Below, piece after piece: positions 52,196-60,824 of a stretch of 64,000 nt of DNA (the stretch's first letter is position 1; every line of letters starts with the position of its first letter). The stretch is from Thermoflavifilum thermophilum (lineage in GTDB: Bacteria; Bacteroidota; Bacteroidia; Chitinophagales; Chitinophagaceae). The notes below the pieces were generated by a model. The model was not told the DNA's origin and did not search any database. It saw nothing but the letters and a program-made list of their open reading frames with translations. The position numbers were made by a program, and so were the translations under genes. The DNA lies in the NCBI RefSeq assembly GCF_900116565.1, contig NZ_FPCJ01000001.1:2352540-2416539 (forward strand), written 5' to 3'.

Positions 52196-55114
52196 TCATT
52201 TGTCCTGAATGGCATAAACAGGTATATCAGGCCGGAAGTTGATCAGGATTTGATCCAGAACTACTCCGGGATCAAGAGGGGCTATTTTTAATTCATGCCA
52301 TCCGGGTTGGGTAAAATCAGCGGAAAAAATACAGCGGGCATGGTTGCTGAGTACATTTTCTTTCCATGCGGAAGTCTCTGCTTCGGCATCATAAGAAAGG
52401 ATGTGATTGGGTTTTTGATCAACTGAAACGGCTATCCGCAATTGTCCGTGAGGCTGTACCGCGTGTGTAGGCAAAGTGAAGATGGTGATTTCGGCAGGTC
52501 CAGTGCTCCAGGTGTAGAACCGGTAACTCAGATATGCAGTGTCGTTTTGGTTGATCGGACTTGAAGAGGATGGTAAGAGTGTGAAAGCGCTATCGCTATA
52601 TCCTAACAAAGGAATACCCGTCCATTTTCCTACATTCACTGCTTCATGCTTGTGGGTAAACTGATAGGCTTGCAGGCTGATCAGTTGATTTTTTTCAACG
52701 AGAAGCGGGGAAGACAATGCAGCAGTGGGGACAGGCACAAGTTGTACGTGAATGACATAAGTGCTGTCTCCCGAACGGATGCGAATCATCCCGGATGCAG
52801 GAGAAGATGGACGAAGTTTGGGATTTACACTCACTTGTAACCGTATTTCTTCTTTCAATATGCCTGATGAAGCGGGTTGAATGCTTATCCAATCAGTGCT
52901 TGCAGAAGCCTCCCAACGAACAGGAACCGTATCCCGGTTAAACAAATCAATGAAATGGGATTCATGAGGCAGGCCTGCAAAAACCGGCAGTGTATCGTAA
53001 AAATGATTTTCAATCGGCTTGCTTTGCCCTTCCAGCCAGATCAGTGTACCCTTTTGTGTGGGGTTAATTATTTTAGGCAGGACAGGTTTCTGAAATACAG
53101 GCAAATTGCGGGGCTGCATATCCATCATATATCTCCATTTCCCATGTGCAACTTGGTTGTATTGCTGGGTTATGCTTACAATACGATCATAAGCTTGTTG
53201 AGATAATGATGCATACTTCCATGCAACAGGAAGATGATAATGTGCAAACAATCTGCTTTTCTGCGCATATAAGATCTTCTCATTCATATATGCAGAGGCT
53301 TTTACCGGATACAGCACAAGCTCCATGTAAGCATCCTGTAAGTTATTTGGAATATGTTTCTGAATTCGTTCTGCCTGTTCTGCTAATTTCTGATATGCTC
53401 TGATACGTTGATCAATCTCATCTCCGTGTTGAAATGGATGGAAAGCTGCGTTTTGAACGGGTGTATTGGGTTCCACTTGATTCCATCCCATGAATTCGGG
53501 TTTGCGAATGCTGGCCAACCGATCATACTCATCCATGATAGTGCAGATGGAATCAGCAAATTGATTTCCAAATAGGTGGGCATACCAGTTTCGCATGTAG
53601 GATCTGATTTCACTGGCTTTGATGGCATGAATATTCCAGGCCATATCCAGAAAGAATTGCATATCAAATTCTCCGGGTTTAATATCACCCACATTGAGTA
53701 TCCAAATGCGATGGGCTCCATATGCCCAGGCCTTTTGCATTTCTTCCCAAATCAGGCCAGGTTGGGTAGTGCATAACCACAAATAATCGTGCGGCTTTCC
53801 CCAATACGAAATGTGATAATATACTCCTGATGATCCCGATCTTTTTTGCTCATTCAGATTACTCAGCCTGCGGATATAACCATAATTATCATCCGGCCAT
53901 ACAAGTGTAACATCGTCAGGCACTTTCAATCCATGATCATATACAGGTAACACTTCTTTGTAAGGGATAAAAATTTGCGGGATATTCGATAGATTGGTGT
54001 CCATGTATTTACGTAAAAGTGCTCGTTGATCTTCAAACACATGGGTAAGCACTTGTTTTTGTTCTTCAATTGTTTTTGCACCTTCCATCTTGCTATCGTG
54101 AATACCTCGCATACCCAGTGTAAAGATTACATTGTGGGTTCCGGAAACTTGCTTTACGCGTTCTTCCCAATAATGATACACGGCATTCCTGTTCGTTACA
54201 TAATTATAATCGCCGATTTGTTTGGAATCCCATTCTCCCACATTATTCCGCAACATAGGTTCGGCATGCGAGGTGCCAATCAGGATATCATATCTTTGAG
54301 CCATCTCATAATTACCCGGTACGGAGAAAAAAGCTTGGGTTCCAGGATGCATAGCTGGCCAAATTGTATTGGCTCTTAATCGAAGCAAAAGTTCAAACAC
54401 TTTGGCATAAGTTGCAGGACCAATGTTATTCAATTCGGTATCGATGTTTTTTGCTGCCCATGGCCTGAAGCCCCAGTCTTCATCATTGATGAAAATGCCT
54501 CTATATTTTACGGAGGGTTCTTCATTCAGATAAATATCTTTATCTAACTCAATCTGGTCTTTGTGCATAGGTATTGCATCAGCCCACCATTTCCAGGGCG
54601 ATACGCCAATCAGGCGGCTCACGGTGAATACACCATAGGCAGTACCTCGGGGGTCGCTGCCCATGATTAGCAGTACATCTTTGTTATTGCCAAATGGATG
54701 GTGAAGAATCTTAACCACAAAATGTTCCCAATGATTGCGTATGTCGGGCAGATGGTACTGTGTGCTCAGATATTTAATCAGCGAATCGTTTGCAGTGCCA
54801 ATGATTACATTGGCTTGTTCCCATGTATATTTTTCTTTCACGATGCTGGGCTTTATGCCGGTAATGTCCTGAATATCTTCTGAAAGCCCATTGGCTGCTA
54901 TTTTAACAACATCTGGTTCAGATGCGCCAACAAAAATGATAGCTGGTTGATCCGGGGCAGATAAAATAAATGGCTCCCTTTTGTGGAAATGAAAATGAGA
55001 AAAAGCCAACATACAAGGTAGCAAAAACATAAGCCATCGTTGCCTGAAAGAAATCTTGCTTTTTCTTTTCAGGGAATGTCGGATAAAGCTCTTGAATTTT
55101 ATCTTCATGCTCAT
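52196..55114 (-). CDS. GH115-family alpha-glucuronidase
   Basis: A 972-residue secreted enzyme matching GH115, which removes (4-O-methyl-)glucuronic acid from xylan and also from arabinogalactan-type chains. Key motifs: GTAYGVFTVSRLIGVSPWKWW (in part, ~residue 165), VKYRGIFINDEDWGFRPWA (~205), RLRANTIWPAMHPGT (~244), IGTSHAEPMLRN (~276), FTLGMRGIHDSKM (~326), VWPDDNYGYIRRL and WILNVGDIKPGEFD. A C-terminal accessory domain (~residues 800-972) resembles the GH115 C-terminal module. ATG 55114 was chosen because it begins the basic stretch before the hydrophobic WLMFLLPCMLAF; ATG 55177 overlaps the esterase stop by four bases and is an alternative. Confidence 0.9.
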   Translation of the reverse strand: MSMKIKFKSFIRHSLKRKSKISFRQRWLMFLLPCMLAFSHFHFHKREPFILSAPDQPAIIFVGASEPDVVKIAANGLSEDIQDITGIKPSIVKEKYTWEQANVIIGTANDSLIKYLSTQYHLPDIRNHWEHFVVKILHHPFGNNKDVLLIMGSDPRGTAYGVFTVSRLIGVSPWKWWADAIPMHKDQIELDKDIYLNEEPSVKYRGIFINDEDWGFRPWAAKNIDTELNNIGPATYAKVFELLLRLRANTIWPAMHPGTQAFFSVPGNYEMAQRYDILIGTSHAEPMLRNNVGEWDSKQIGDYNYVTNRNAVYHYWEERVKQVSGTHNVIFTLGMRGIHDSKMEGAKTIEEQKQVLTHVFEDQRALLRKYMDTNLSNIPQIFIPYKEVLPVYDHGLKVPDDVTLVWPDDNYGYIRRLSNLNEQKRSGSSGVYYHISYWGKPHDYLWLCTTQPGLIWEEMQKAWAYGAHRIWILNVGDIKPGEFDMQFFLDMAWNIHAIKASEIRSYMRNWYAHLFGNQFADSICTIMDEYDRLASIRKPEFMGWNQVEPNTPVQNAAFHPFQHGDEIDQRIRAYQKLAEQAERIQKHIPNNLQDAYMELVLYPVKASAYMNEKILYAQKSRLFAHYHLPVAWKYASLSQQAYDRIVSITQQYNQVAHGKWRYMMDMQPRNLPVFQKPVLPKIINPTQKGTLIWLEGQSKPIENHFYDTLPVFAGLPHESHFIDLFNRDTVPVRWEASASTDWISIQPASSGILKEEIRLQVSVNPKLRPSSPASGMIRIRSGDSTYVIHVQLVPVPTAALSSPLLVEKNQLISLQAYQFTHKHEAVNVGKWTGIPLLGYSDSAFTLLPSSSSPINQNDTAYLSYRFYTWSTGPAEITIFTLPTHAVQPHGQLRIAVSVDQKPNHILSYDAEAETSAWKENVLSNHARCIFSADFTQPGWHELKIAPLDPGVVLDQILINFRPDIPVYAIQDK

Positions 55115-55173
55115 ATTAAGCAGGAATATGTATTTCAGGTTATCATCAATATCGAGTATGTGAAATCCTTCAT

Positions 55174-56745
55174 TCATCTTTTCCCATGCGTAGGCCCCGG
55201 CCAATCGTCGGATCGGAATGGTGAAGCCGGGATGCCGGAATCATTGGTTAGATTGGGACGCAGGGGGTTGTTGTTAAAGGCATACCGCACGGCTATGGGA
55301 TGCTTTACTTCGGGGCTCCACACGATGATTTGATTGGGAGATAGAATCTTAGCTTTGGCCCAATGCCATTGATGATCTTCACCGGCAAGGGCAAACTCAT
55401 TTGGAGGCATACCATCGGTAGTTTTTAATCCTTTTCCCGTGCAGGTAAATGTGAGTATCATTTTATTTCCATTCGGATGTGCTTGCTGAAAGATAGGTCC
55501 ACCTGGCAATACAGGCCAATCATAAACTTTGGCCAGCGCCCATTGAAGCACTCTTTTGCTGACATCCCATTTATCTTTGGGGTGAATATTATGAGCTTCT
55601 CCCAGGTCAATGGTTACGATTAGGCCGCAATGAGGCACGGTATCGGCTGTCCATCTTTGTGCATCGCGAAGGTGGCTCCATGCTTCATCGGCAGGGTAGG
55701 GATGGGGATCACGAAAGTTGGGCAGTTGAATGATGCCGAACGGCAGTGTATCATTGTGCCATTCATTGCGCCAGGAGCGGATCAGGGTGGGTAGCAAAAT
55801 GCCATATTGTTCTGCCCGATCTTCATTGGATTCACCTTGATACCAGATGACGCCTCTGATTGCAAAAGGAATCAGAGGCTTTACCATGTGTTCATAAATA
55901 GATCCTGCCGGGCGATATTCACGAAGTGCATCAGGCTGATGTGGAGCTTCTCGGGGAACACGTCCAGCGGCACGCTCTTGTTCTGCATATAATTTCCACT
56001 GTGTAATTGCTTGCTGATATTGGTGTTGAACAATAGCGCGTTCGGCAGCCCAGGTTTTTTCGCGGTCTATGCAAGGTTGTAAATCAGGTGTATGCAGATA
56101 GGCCACGGGAGTCCAGGCTTCTGCCTGCGATCCACCATACGAATCGTTGATGATGCCTACTGGCACATGCAGTTTTTGCCTTAATAGTTGTCCATAATAA
56201 TAAGCTACGGCAGAAAAAACACGTACCGAAGCAGGATAACTGGCTTGCCATTGGCCGATAGGGCCATACTGATGTCCAAAGGAAGTGATGCGATTTACAT
56301 TAAACAGACGCAATTGAGGATCATGGGCGGATGTTACTGCTGAATCGCCATGCAGGCTTTCACTCAAAGTAAGCTGCATATTCGATTGCCCGGCACACAA
56401 CCACACCTCTCCTACCAATATGCCTTTTAGATGAATGGTATTAATACCTTCGATCCACATATCAGCAGCTACACTATCAGCTTGCATAGGATTGAGTACA
56501 ATGTACCAATGCCCCTGATCGTCGGCTATGGTGGTTTTGACCTGGTTTTTGAATCGCACAATCACTTCTTCGCCTGGGAGTGCCCTCCCCCAGATAGGGA
56601 TAGGTTGATTTTGTTGCAATACCATGCTATCGGAAATGATGTCCGGAAGATCTACATATCCCCATGCATGCCAGGAAAACGACAATATCATCACATGTAT
56701 GGTCAGCAGATTGCGTAGCAGGTGATGACAACATGAACGCTTCAT
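55174..56745 (-). CDS. Sialate-O-acetylesterase-like (SASA/SGNH) carbohydrate esterase
   Basis: The 523-residue secreted esterase has a signal peptide (LLTIHVMILSFSWHAWG) and an N-terminal beta domain with IWGRALPGEEVIVRFKNQ (~residues 50-67). The SGNH serine is in WLCAGQSNMQL (~114-124); VIWYQGESNEDRAEQY (~298-313) is the second block, and the catalytic Asp/His lie in LGEAHNIHPKDKWDVSKR (~376-393). Family members deacetylate sialic acid, xylan or pectin-derived sugars; the locus suggests an acetylated rhamnogalacturonan or glucuronoyl-side-chain substrate. ATG 56745 overlaps the GH28 stop by four bases. Confidence 0.88.
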   Translation of the reverse strand: MKRSCCHHLLRNLLTIHVMILSFSWHAWGYVDLPDIISDSMVLQQNQPIPIWGRALPGEEVIVRFKNQVKTTIADDQGHWYIVLNPMQADSVAADMWIEGINTIHLKGILVGEVWLCAGQSNMQLTLSESLHGDSAVTSAHDPQLRLFNVNRITSFGHQYGPIGQWQASYPASVRVFSAVAYYYGQLLRQKLHVPVGIINDSYGGSQAEAWTPVAYLHTPDLQPCIDREKTWAAERAIVQHQYQQAITQWKLYAEQERAAGRVPREAPHQPDALREYRPAGSIYEHMVKPLIPFAIRGVIWYQGESNEDRAEQYGILLPTLIRSWRNEWHNDTLPFGIIQLPNFRDPHPYPADEAWSHLRDAQRWTADTVPHCGLIVTIDLGEAHNIHPKDKWDVSKRVLQWALAKVYDWPVLPGGPIFQQAHPNGNKMILTFTCTGKGLKTTDGMPPNEFALAGEDHQWHWAKAKILSPNQIIVWSPEVKHPIAVRYAFNNNPLRPNLTNDSGIPASPFRSDDWPGPTHGKR

Positions 56746-58157
56746 AGATTGACGTTTTCCGTGTGTTCTAATTGAACGGGTTTATGATTGGCAGATGTAA
56801 TTTGCAGCTCAATAGCTTTCCAGTTCCTGGCATATTGAACAGTTCCTGCATTTTGAGCCTCAATCTGAATATTTTTCAATGTGATGCTTTGAATAGGGGA
56901 GGTTTGCATGCCTGCGGCATAAATGCCTTGTGTGCAATTTGTTGCACGTACGTCGGCGATGTACACGTCTCGGATAGTAGGCGTACCTTTTGATGGAGGT
57001 ACTTTTTGTAACATCACTTTCCAGTAATCGGGGATGGAGTCCGGGTTTATGCCAGCAGGAAGAGAAGTATAACTGTAATTGGGATTCCAGTTGAGGTTAA
57101 AACGAATAGCTGTGTTTACATCTTCCATCTGGATATGATGGATATACACGTCTTCTACGGTTCCTCCTCTTGTAAAAGCAGATTTGAAATTAACGCCATT
57201 GGATGTACCTATGGCTTTAGAATGTTCTACCAAAACATGCCTGATACTTCCTGATGTTTCACTACCGAAAGTAATCAATCCGCCTCCATGCCGGGCTATG
57301 CAATTGCGGATCACCACATATTCCGTGGGCTTATTTACCCGCAATCCATCCGCATCCCGGCCTGCTTTCAAACAATAATCATCGTCATTACAGTCCACAT
57401 CGCAATTTTCTACCAATATGCGGGTGGAAGAATCAATATCCACTCCATCGGTGCTGGGGCCATGTCCGCCTATGTTGTTTTGAATGGTAATACCATTTAC
57501 GGTTACATGATCGGAGTACAGGATGTGCACCGTCCAGAAACCTGATCGTTGCAAATGAAGCTGGCTTAGCTCTACATGATTTGATCGGGAAATGAGGATT
57601 AATCGTGGACGTTTGCAATCGTAATCGGCTGCCCAGCGGAGGCCTTTGGGATCATACACCTTGCGCAGATTCCAGTAACTGTCCCAGAAAGGTTTTCCCC
57701 TTCCGTCTATGATGCCATGACCCGTGATCCTAACATTATGCTGTTGAATGACATTAATCAGTGCAGCCGGCCATTGCATTTCAATACCTGCAACTCTTGT
57801 GGGAATCATGGGATAGTCTTCGATGTGTTGGCTGCCAATGATCGTAACACCGGAATCGATACGCAGTTCTACATTAGATTTTACAAAAATGGATCCGGTG
57901 AGATAGGTGCCTGGTTTAAATGCTACAATGCCCCCACCTTTTGCTGCACATGCATCAATGGCTTTTTGAATAAACGATGTGCTCATGGTTTTGCCGTCGT
58001 TTACAGCACCGAAATCATTCACATAAAAAACCTGATTTCGAATGTAGATGTTTCCTGCTCCTACATCTTTTATCCAATTGGTGTCGGGCAATGGGTTGGC
58101 CATCAGCATGGCTGATGAAAGAAATAAAAAGCCAAAAATGATCATGATTTTTTTCAT
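56742..58157 (-). CDS. GH28-family polygalacturonase-like hydrolase (second copy)
   Basis: A 471-residue secreted beta-helix enzyme. Signal peptide IMIIFGFLFLSSAMLMA, N-terminus VNDFGAVNDGKTMSTSFIQK, then GGGIVAFKPGTYLTGSIFV. Catalytic GH28 motifs are PSTDGVDIDSS (~residues 227-237) and VDCNDDDYCLKAGRD (~245-259), with GLITFGSETSGS (~283-294) near the GHG position, where this protein reads RHGGG. The pattern resembles exo-acting or rhamnogalacturonan-specific GH28. ATG 58157 begins a clean signal peptide; a longer frame from 58280 would overlap the esterase gene by ~100 nt and adds an unconserved stretch. It follows CE12 by 16 nt. Confidence 0.88.
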   Translation of the reverse strand: MKKIMIIFGFLFLSSAMLMANPLPDTNWIKDVGAGNIYIRNQVFYVNDFGAVNDGKTMSTSFIQKAIDACAAKGGGIVAFKPGTYLTGSIFVKSNVELRIDSGVTIIGSQHIEDYPMIPTRVAGIEMQWPAALINVIQQHNVRITGHGIIDGRGKPFWDSYWNLRKVYDPKGLRWAADYDCKRPRLILISRSNHVELSQLHLQRSGFWTVHILYSDHVTVNGITIQNNIGGHGPSTDGVDIDSSTRILVENCDVDCNDDDYCLKAGRDADGLRVNKPTEYVVIRNCIARHGGGLITFGSETSGSIRHVLVEHSKAIGTSNGVNFKSAFTRGGTVEDVYIHHIQMEDVNTAIRFNLNWNPNYSYTSLPAGINPDSIPDYWKVMLQKVPPSKGTPTIRDVYIADVRATNCTQGIYAAGMQTSPIQSITLKNIQIEAQNAGTVQYARNWKAIELQITSANHKPVQLEHTENVNL

Positions 58158-58173
58158 AACACTGTGTTTTATA

Positions 58174-59502
58174 TTAACTACCAGCTGGTTTTGCGGTGGT
58201 GAATAAGGGTGTAAGCGGTAAATCCCATTTTTTGAAATCATCCGGATGGGTGGGACTGAAATTTCCGATTTTTTCCTCATCGATATATTTTTTTAATGGC
58301 AATTGATGTTGAATAATATACCATGCCACACATTTGGCTAATTCAAAAGCGCCAAAATCATTGAAATGCGTATTATCGGTTAATGCTTTTTCCTGATCTG
58401 GAAAAGTCCCAGCAGGATATTGAACAAACAGTTGTTTGGAATTTTCTTGTCCTAAGGTTTCGTATAATGTTCTGGTCATGTCATTTAAATCAATCAATAA
58501 CACATGGTCTTTCCGGGCTTCGTATTGCATGGCATCAGGGTAGTCGCCAAGCGTGGGCATAATATGCCCTGTAGAGTCAAAAAATCTTCTGCATGTTGAG
58601 GTTACCAGTACCGGAATAGCTCCATGTGCACGAGCAGAGTCAATGAATATGCGCAGATATTCGTTGTATGAAGTATATGGATCTACATGATTAGGCCCGG
58701 GCTTTTGATCATTATGAGCAAATTCCACAAACAAATAATCGCCTGGTTTCATCAATCTGGAAATCTTTTCCAGTCTTCTTTCTGCGATGAATGCTTTCAG
58801 TGTGCTTCCGGATACAGCATAGTTCGCTATAGCAGCCGCACCGGGTTTTATAAAATAAGGGAACATTTGTCCCCAGCTGGCCCAGGGTTCTACTCCCTGA
58901 TCAGTGACTGTAGAATTGCCGGCCAGGAAAATAGTGGGTATGTTTTCATCTCGTTCAATGGTGATGGCATCCACGCAGGGCCGTGCACCCGAGAATTCAA
59001 GCGTAAGCTTGTTATCCCAATCAAGCTTGTCATGTTCGTCATGTTTAAGTTTGATCGGCCTTCCTGATTCAATCATGCTATCTCTCACATTCACGGCAAA
59101 ATGAATTGTTATATGTTCCCCTGCTTTGGTGATGATATTTTTCGATATAAGCTGGCGAGATTCAGCCTTGATTGTGGTTTCGGCAGGCTGCCAATCATCG
59201 CCCAGTGTAATTGAAACCCGATAATTGCCTTCTGGAAGGGCAATTGAAAAGAAAAAAGGAGCATTGCTGGTACAGAAATCGCTTGTTAGTGGATTTGTTC
59301 CCTTTCTATCTATAGCTACAGGTTGGCTATTTAAATCAAACCCATATCCTTTTTCATTTGTATATTTTGTTAGTGCATTCACCTGCTGATATCCACTTGC
59401 AGTTTTTCCGTTTCCAAAGTCAAGAGCATATAATTGTTGCGCATGCACATCGGTAAACAACAACAGGCATAATGCCAGATAATAAGCAATGATTTTTCCC
59501 AT
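58174..59502 (-). CDS. Rhamnogalacturonan acetylesterase, CE12-type (SGNH)
   Basis: The 442-residue secreted esterase has a signal peptide (IIAYYLALCLLLFTDVHAQ), a galactose-binding-like N-terminal module (LYALDFGNGKTASGYQQV, ~residues 24-41, to ~175) and a CE12 catalytic domain. Motifs: FLAGNSTVTDQG (nucleophile Ser, ~191), NYAVSGSTLKAF (~224), FVEFAHNDQKPG (~257) and DNTHFNDFGAFELAK (catalytic D and H, ~390). CE12 enzymes remove acetyl groups from rhamnogalacturonan backbone galacturonate, opening it to lyases and GH105. It lies 5 nt downstream of the GH105 gene. Confidence 0.92.
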   Translation of the reverse strand: MGKIIAYYLALCLLLFTDVHAQQLYALDFGNGKTASGYQQVNALTKYTNEKGYGFDLNSQPVAIDRKGTNPLTSDFCTSNAPFFFSIALPEGNYRVSITLGDDWQPAETTIKAESRQLISKNIITKAGEHITIHFAVNVRDSMIESGRPIKLKHDEHDKLDWDNKLTLEFSGARPCVDAITIERDENIPTIFLAGNSTVTDQGVEPWASWGQMFPYFIKPGAAAIANYAVSGSTLKAFIAERRLEKISRLMKPGDYLFVEFAHNDQKPGPNHVDPYTSYNEYLRIFIDSARAHGAIPVLVTSTCRRFFDSTGHIMPTLGDYPDAMQYEARKDHVLLIDLNDMTRTLYETLGQENSKQLFVQYPAGTFPDQEKALTDNTHFNDFGAFELAKCVAWYIIQHQLPLKKYIDEEKIGNFSPTHPDDFKKWDLPLTPLFTTAKPAGS

Positions 59503-59507
59503 GATGA

Positions 59508-60824
59508 TTATTTTTTATTTCTATCCTGTATCAGGTGGTAGGTTGCAGAAGCTGGTATTTCCCTGTAGGGTTGCATATGCAGGATTTCTGTTCCGGCACG
59601 CAATACAGGTCCTTCTCCCATTGGCGTATTTTTTTCCAGTGGCCGGTTGTAATACACAACCGTAGAAGGTGCAATGCCTGTTCCCGGGCAAATATCGGTG
59701 ACGTCACCATCAGCGGTGATTTTACTCAAAATCCCTTTCCATCCGAAGGCAGCCACCTGTGCATAATCGGGTTCGAGCCATCCTCTGTTCACGCCTCGTG
59801 CAATGCTGAATGTGAACATAGCCGAGCAGCTCGTTTCGAAATAAGAATCCGTTTTATCCAGTAACTGATGCCAGAGCCCATTTGGTCCCTGATAGCGGGC
59901 AATGCCTTCTACTTGTTGTCTGAATAAGTCGAGTAAAATTTTTCTGTTGGGATCATCTTTAGGTAAATAGGTTAACAGGTCGGCCTGAGCCATCATCATC
60001 CATCCGTTTGCTCTGCCCCAATAAGCCACACCGGGGTGGTGGCTATCCATGTAATAACAATGATAGTACAAATGTTTAACGGAATCCCATAAGTAATGAT
60101 GAAACATCATTACTTGATGAACGGCCATGTTGAAATATTTTTTATCACCTGTTAAATATCCCAATCTGGCCAGCAAAGCGACGCTCATATACAAATCATC
60201 TCCCCAGATCGTCATTTGATGCGGAAAATATCGGGCAATGGTTCCATCTTTCAGTTGAGGTTCTCTGTTTAAAAGGGTATAAGCTGCCTTATCGATATAT
60301 GCTTTATATGCGGGATCTGGGTGAAATTGATATTCCTGAATCAGACTTCCTGCCATGGTGCCATAATCGTCCAGCCGAATCATCCGGAAAAACATGTACC
60401 AGGGCACACGCGCAACTTTTTCCAGCCCATTAGGGGTATGCAATACAGAATCATATTCTCTCCTGAAATAATTCAGATTATCCGGATTAAATACAAATGA
60501 AAAATAATGATCCACAAATTCGCGGTATTTCGAATCATGTAATGTATCTGATAGATCCAGCATAGCTATATTTAATACTCCATTGGTGTAATGCCAGTCA
60601 GCATATTGGCTTGCCAGTTGTATATCAGGCAATACAGGCAGGTTTTTCAGATTTGAATAAGTTTCATGGGTGCGGGTATTGATAAATGAGAAATCTGCTT
60701 GTGAAATAATTCGGTCAGCAATTTTTCTCAGCACCTCTTCGGTCGATGCGCTTGATTGAGCATAAACAGTTGTTTTGATGCTTGCAAATAGCAGCAGAAA
60801 AATGAGCAATTTACTTTGTTTCAT
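59508..60824 (-). CDS. GH105-family unsaturated rhamnogalacturonyl hydrolase
   Basis: This 438-residue secreted enzyme hydrolyses the unsaturated galacturonyl end left by rhamnogalacturonan lyases. Signal peptide LLIFLLLFASIKTTVYAQ, then an (alpha/alpha)6-barrel with YADWHYTNGVLNIAMLDL (~residues 78-95), QMTIWGDDLYMSVALLARLG (catalytic Asp region, ~210-229), GVAYWGRANGWMMMAQADLL (~272-291) and DSYFETSCSAMFTFSIARG (~332-350), all hallmarks of GH88/GH105. ATG 60824 starts a regular signal peptide and overlaps the upstream stop by 14 nt; the longer frame from ATG 60866 adds an unlikely polar tail. Confidence 0.93.
   Translation of the reverse strand: MKQSKLLIFLLLFASIKTTVYAQSSASTEEVLRKIADRIISQADFSFINTRTHETYSNLKNLPVLPDIQLASQYADWHYTNGVLNIAMLDLSDTLHDSKYREFVDHYFSFVFNPDNLNYFRREYDSVLHTPNGLEKVARVPWYMFFRMIRLDDYGTMAGSLIQEYQFHPDPAYKAYIDKAAYTLLNREPQLKDGTIARYFPHQMTIWGDDLYMSVALLARLGYLTGDKKYFNMAVHQVMMFHHYLWDSVKHLYYHCYYMDSHHPGVAYWGRANGWMMMAQADLLTYLPKDDPNRKILLDLFRQQVEGIARYQGPNGLWHQLLDKTDSYFETSCSAMFTFSIARGVNRGWLEPDYAQVAAFGWKGILSKITADGDVTDICPGTGIAPSTVVYYNRPLEKNTPMGEGPVLRAGTEILHMQPYREIPASATYHLIQDRNKK

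Noticed and set aside
58158-58280. N-terminal extension of the second GH28 gene
   Set aside because: It overlaps the CE12 gene by more than 100 nt and places the signal peptide internally; ATG 58157 is better.
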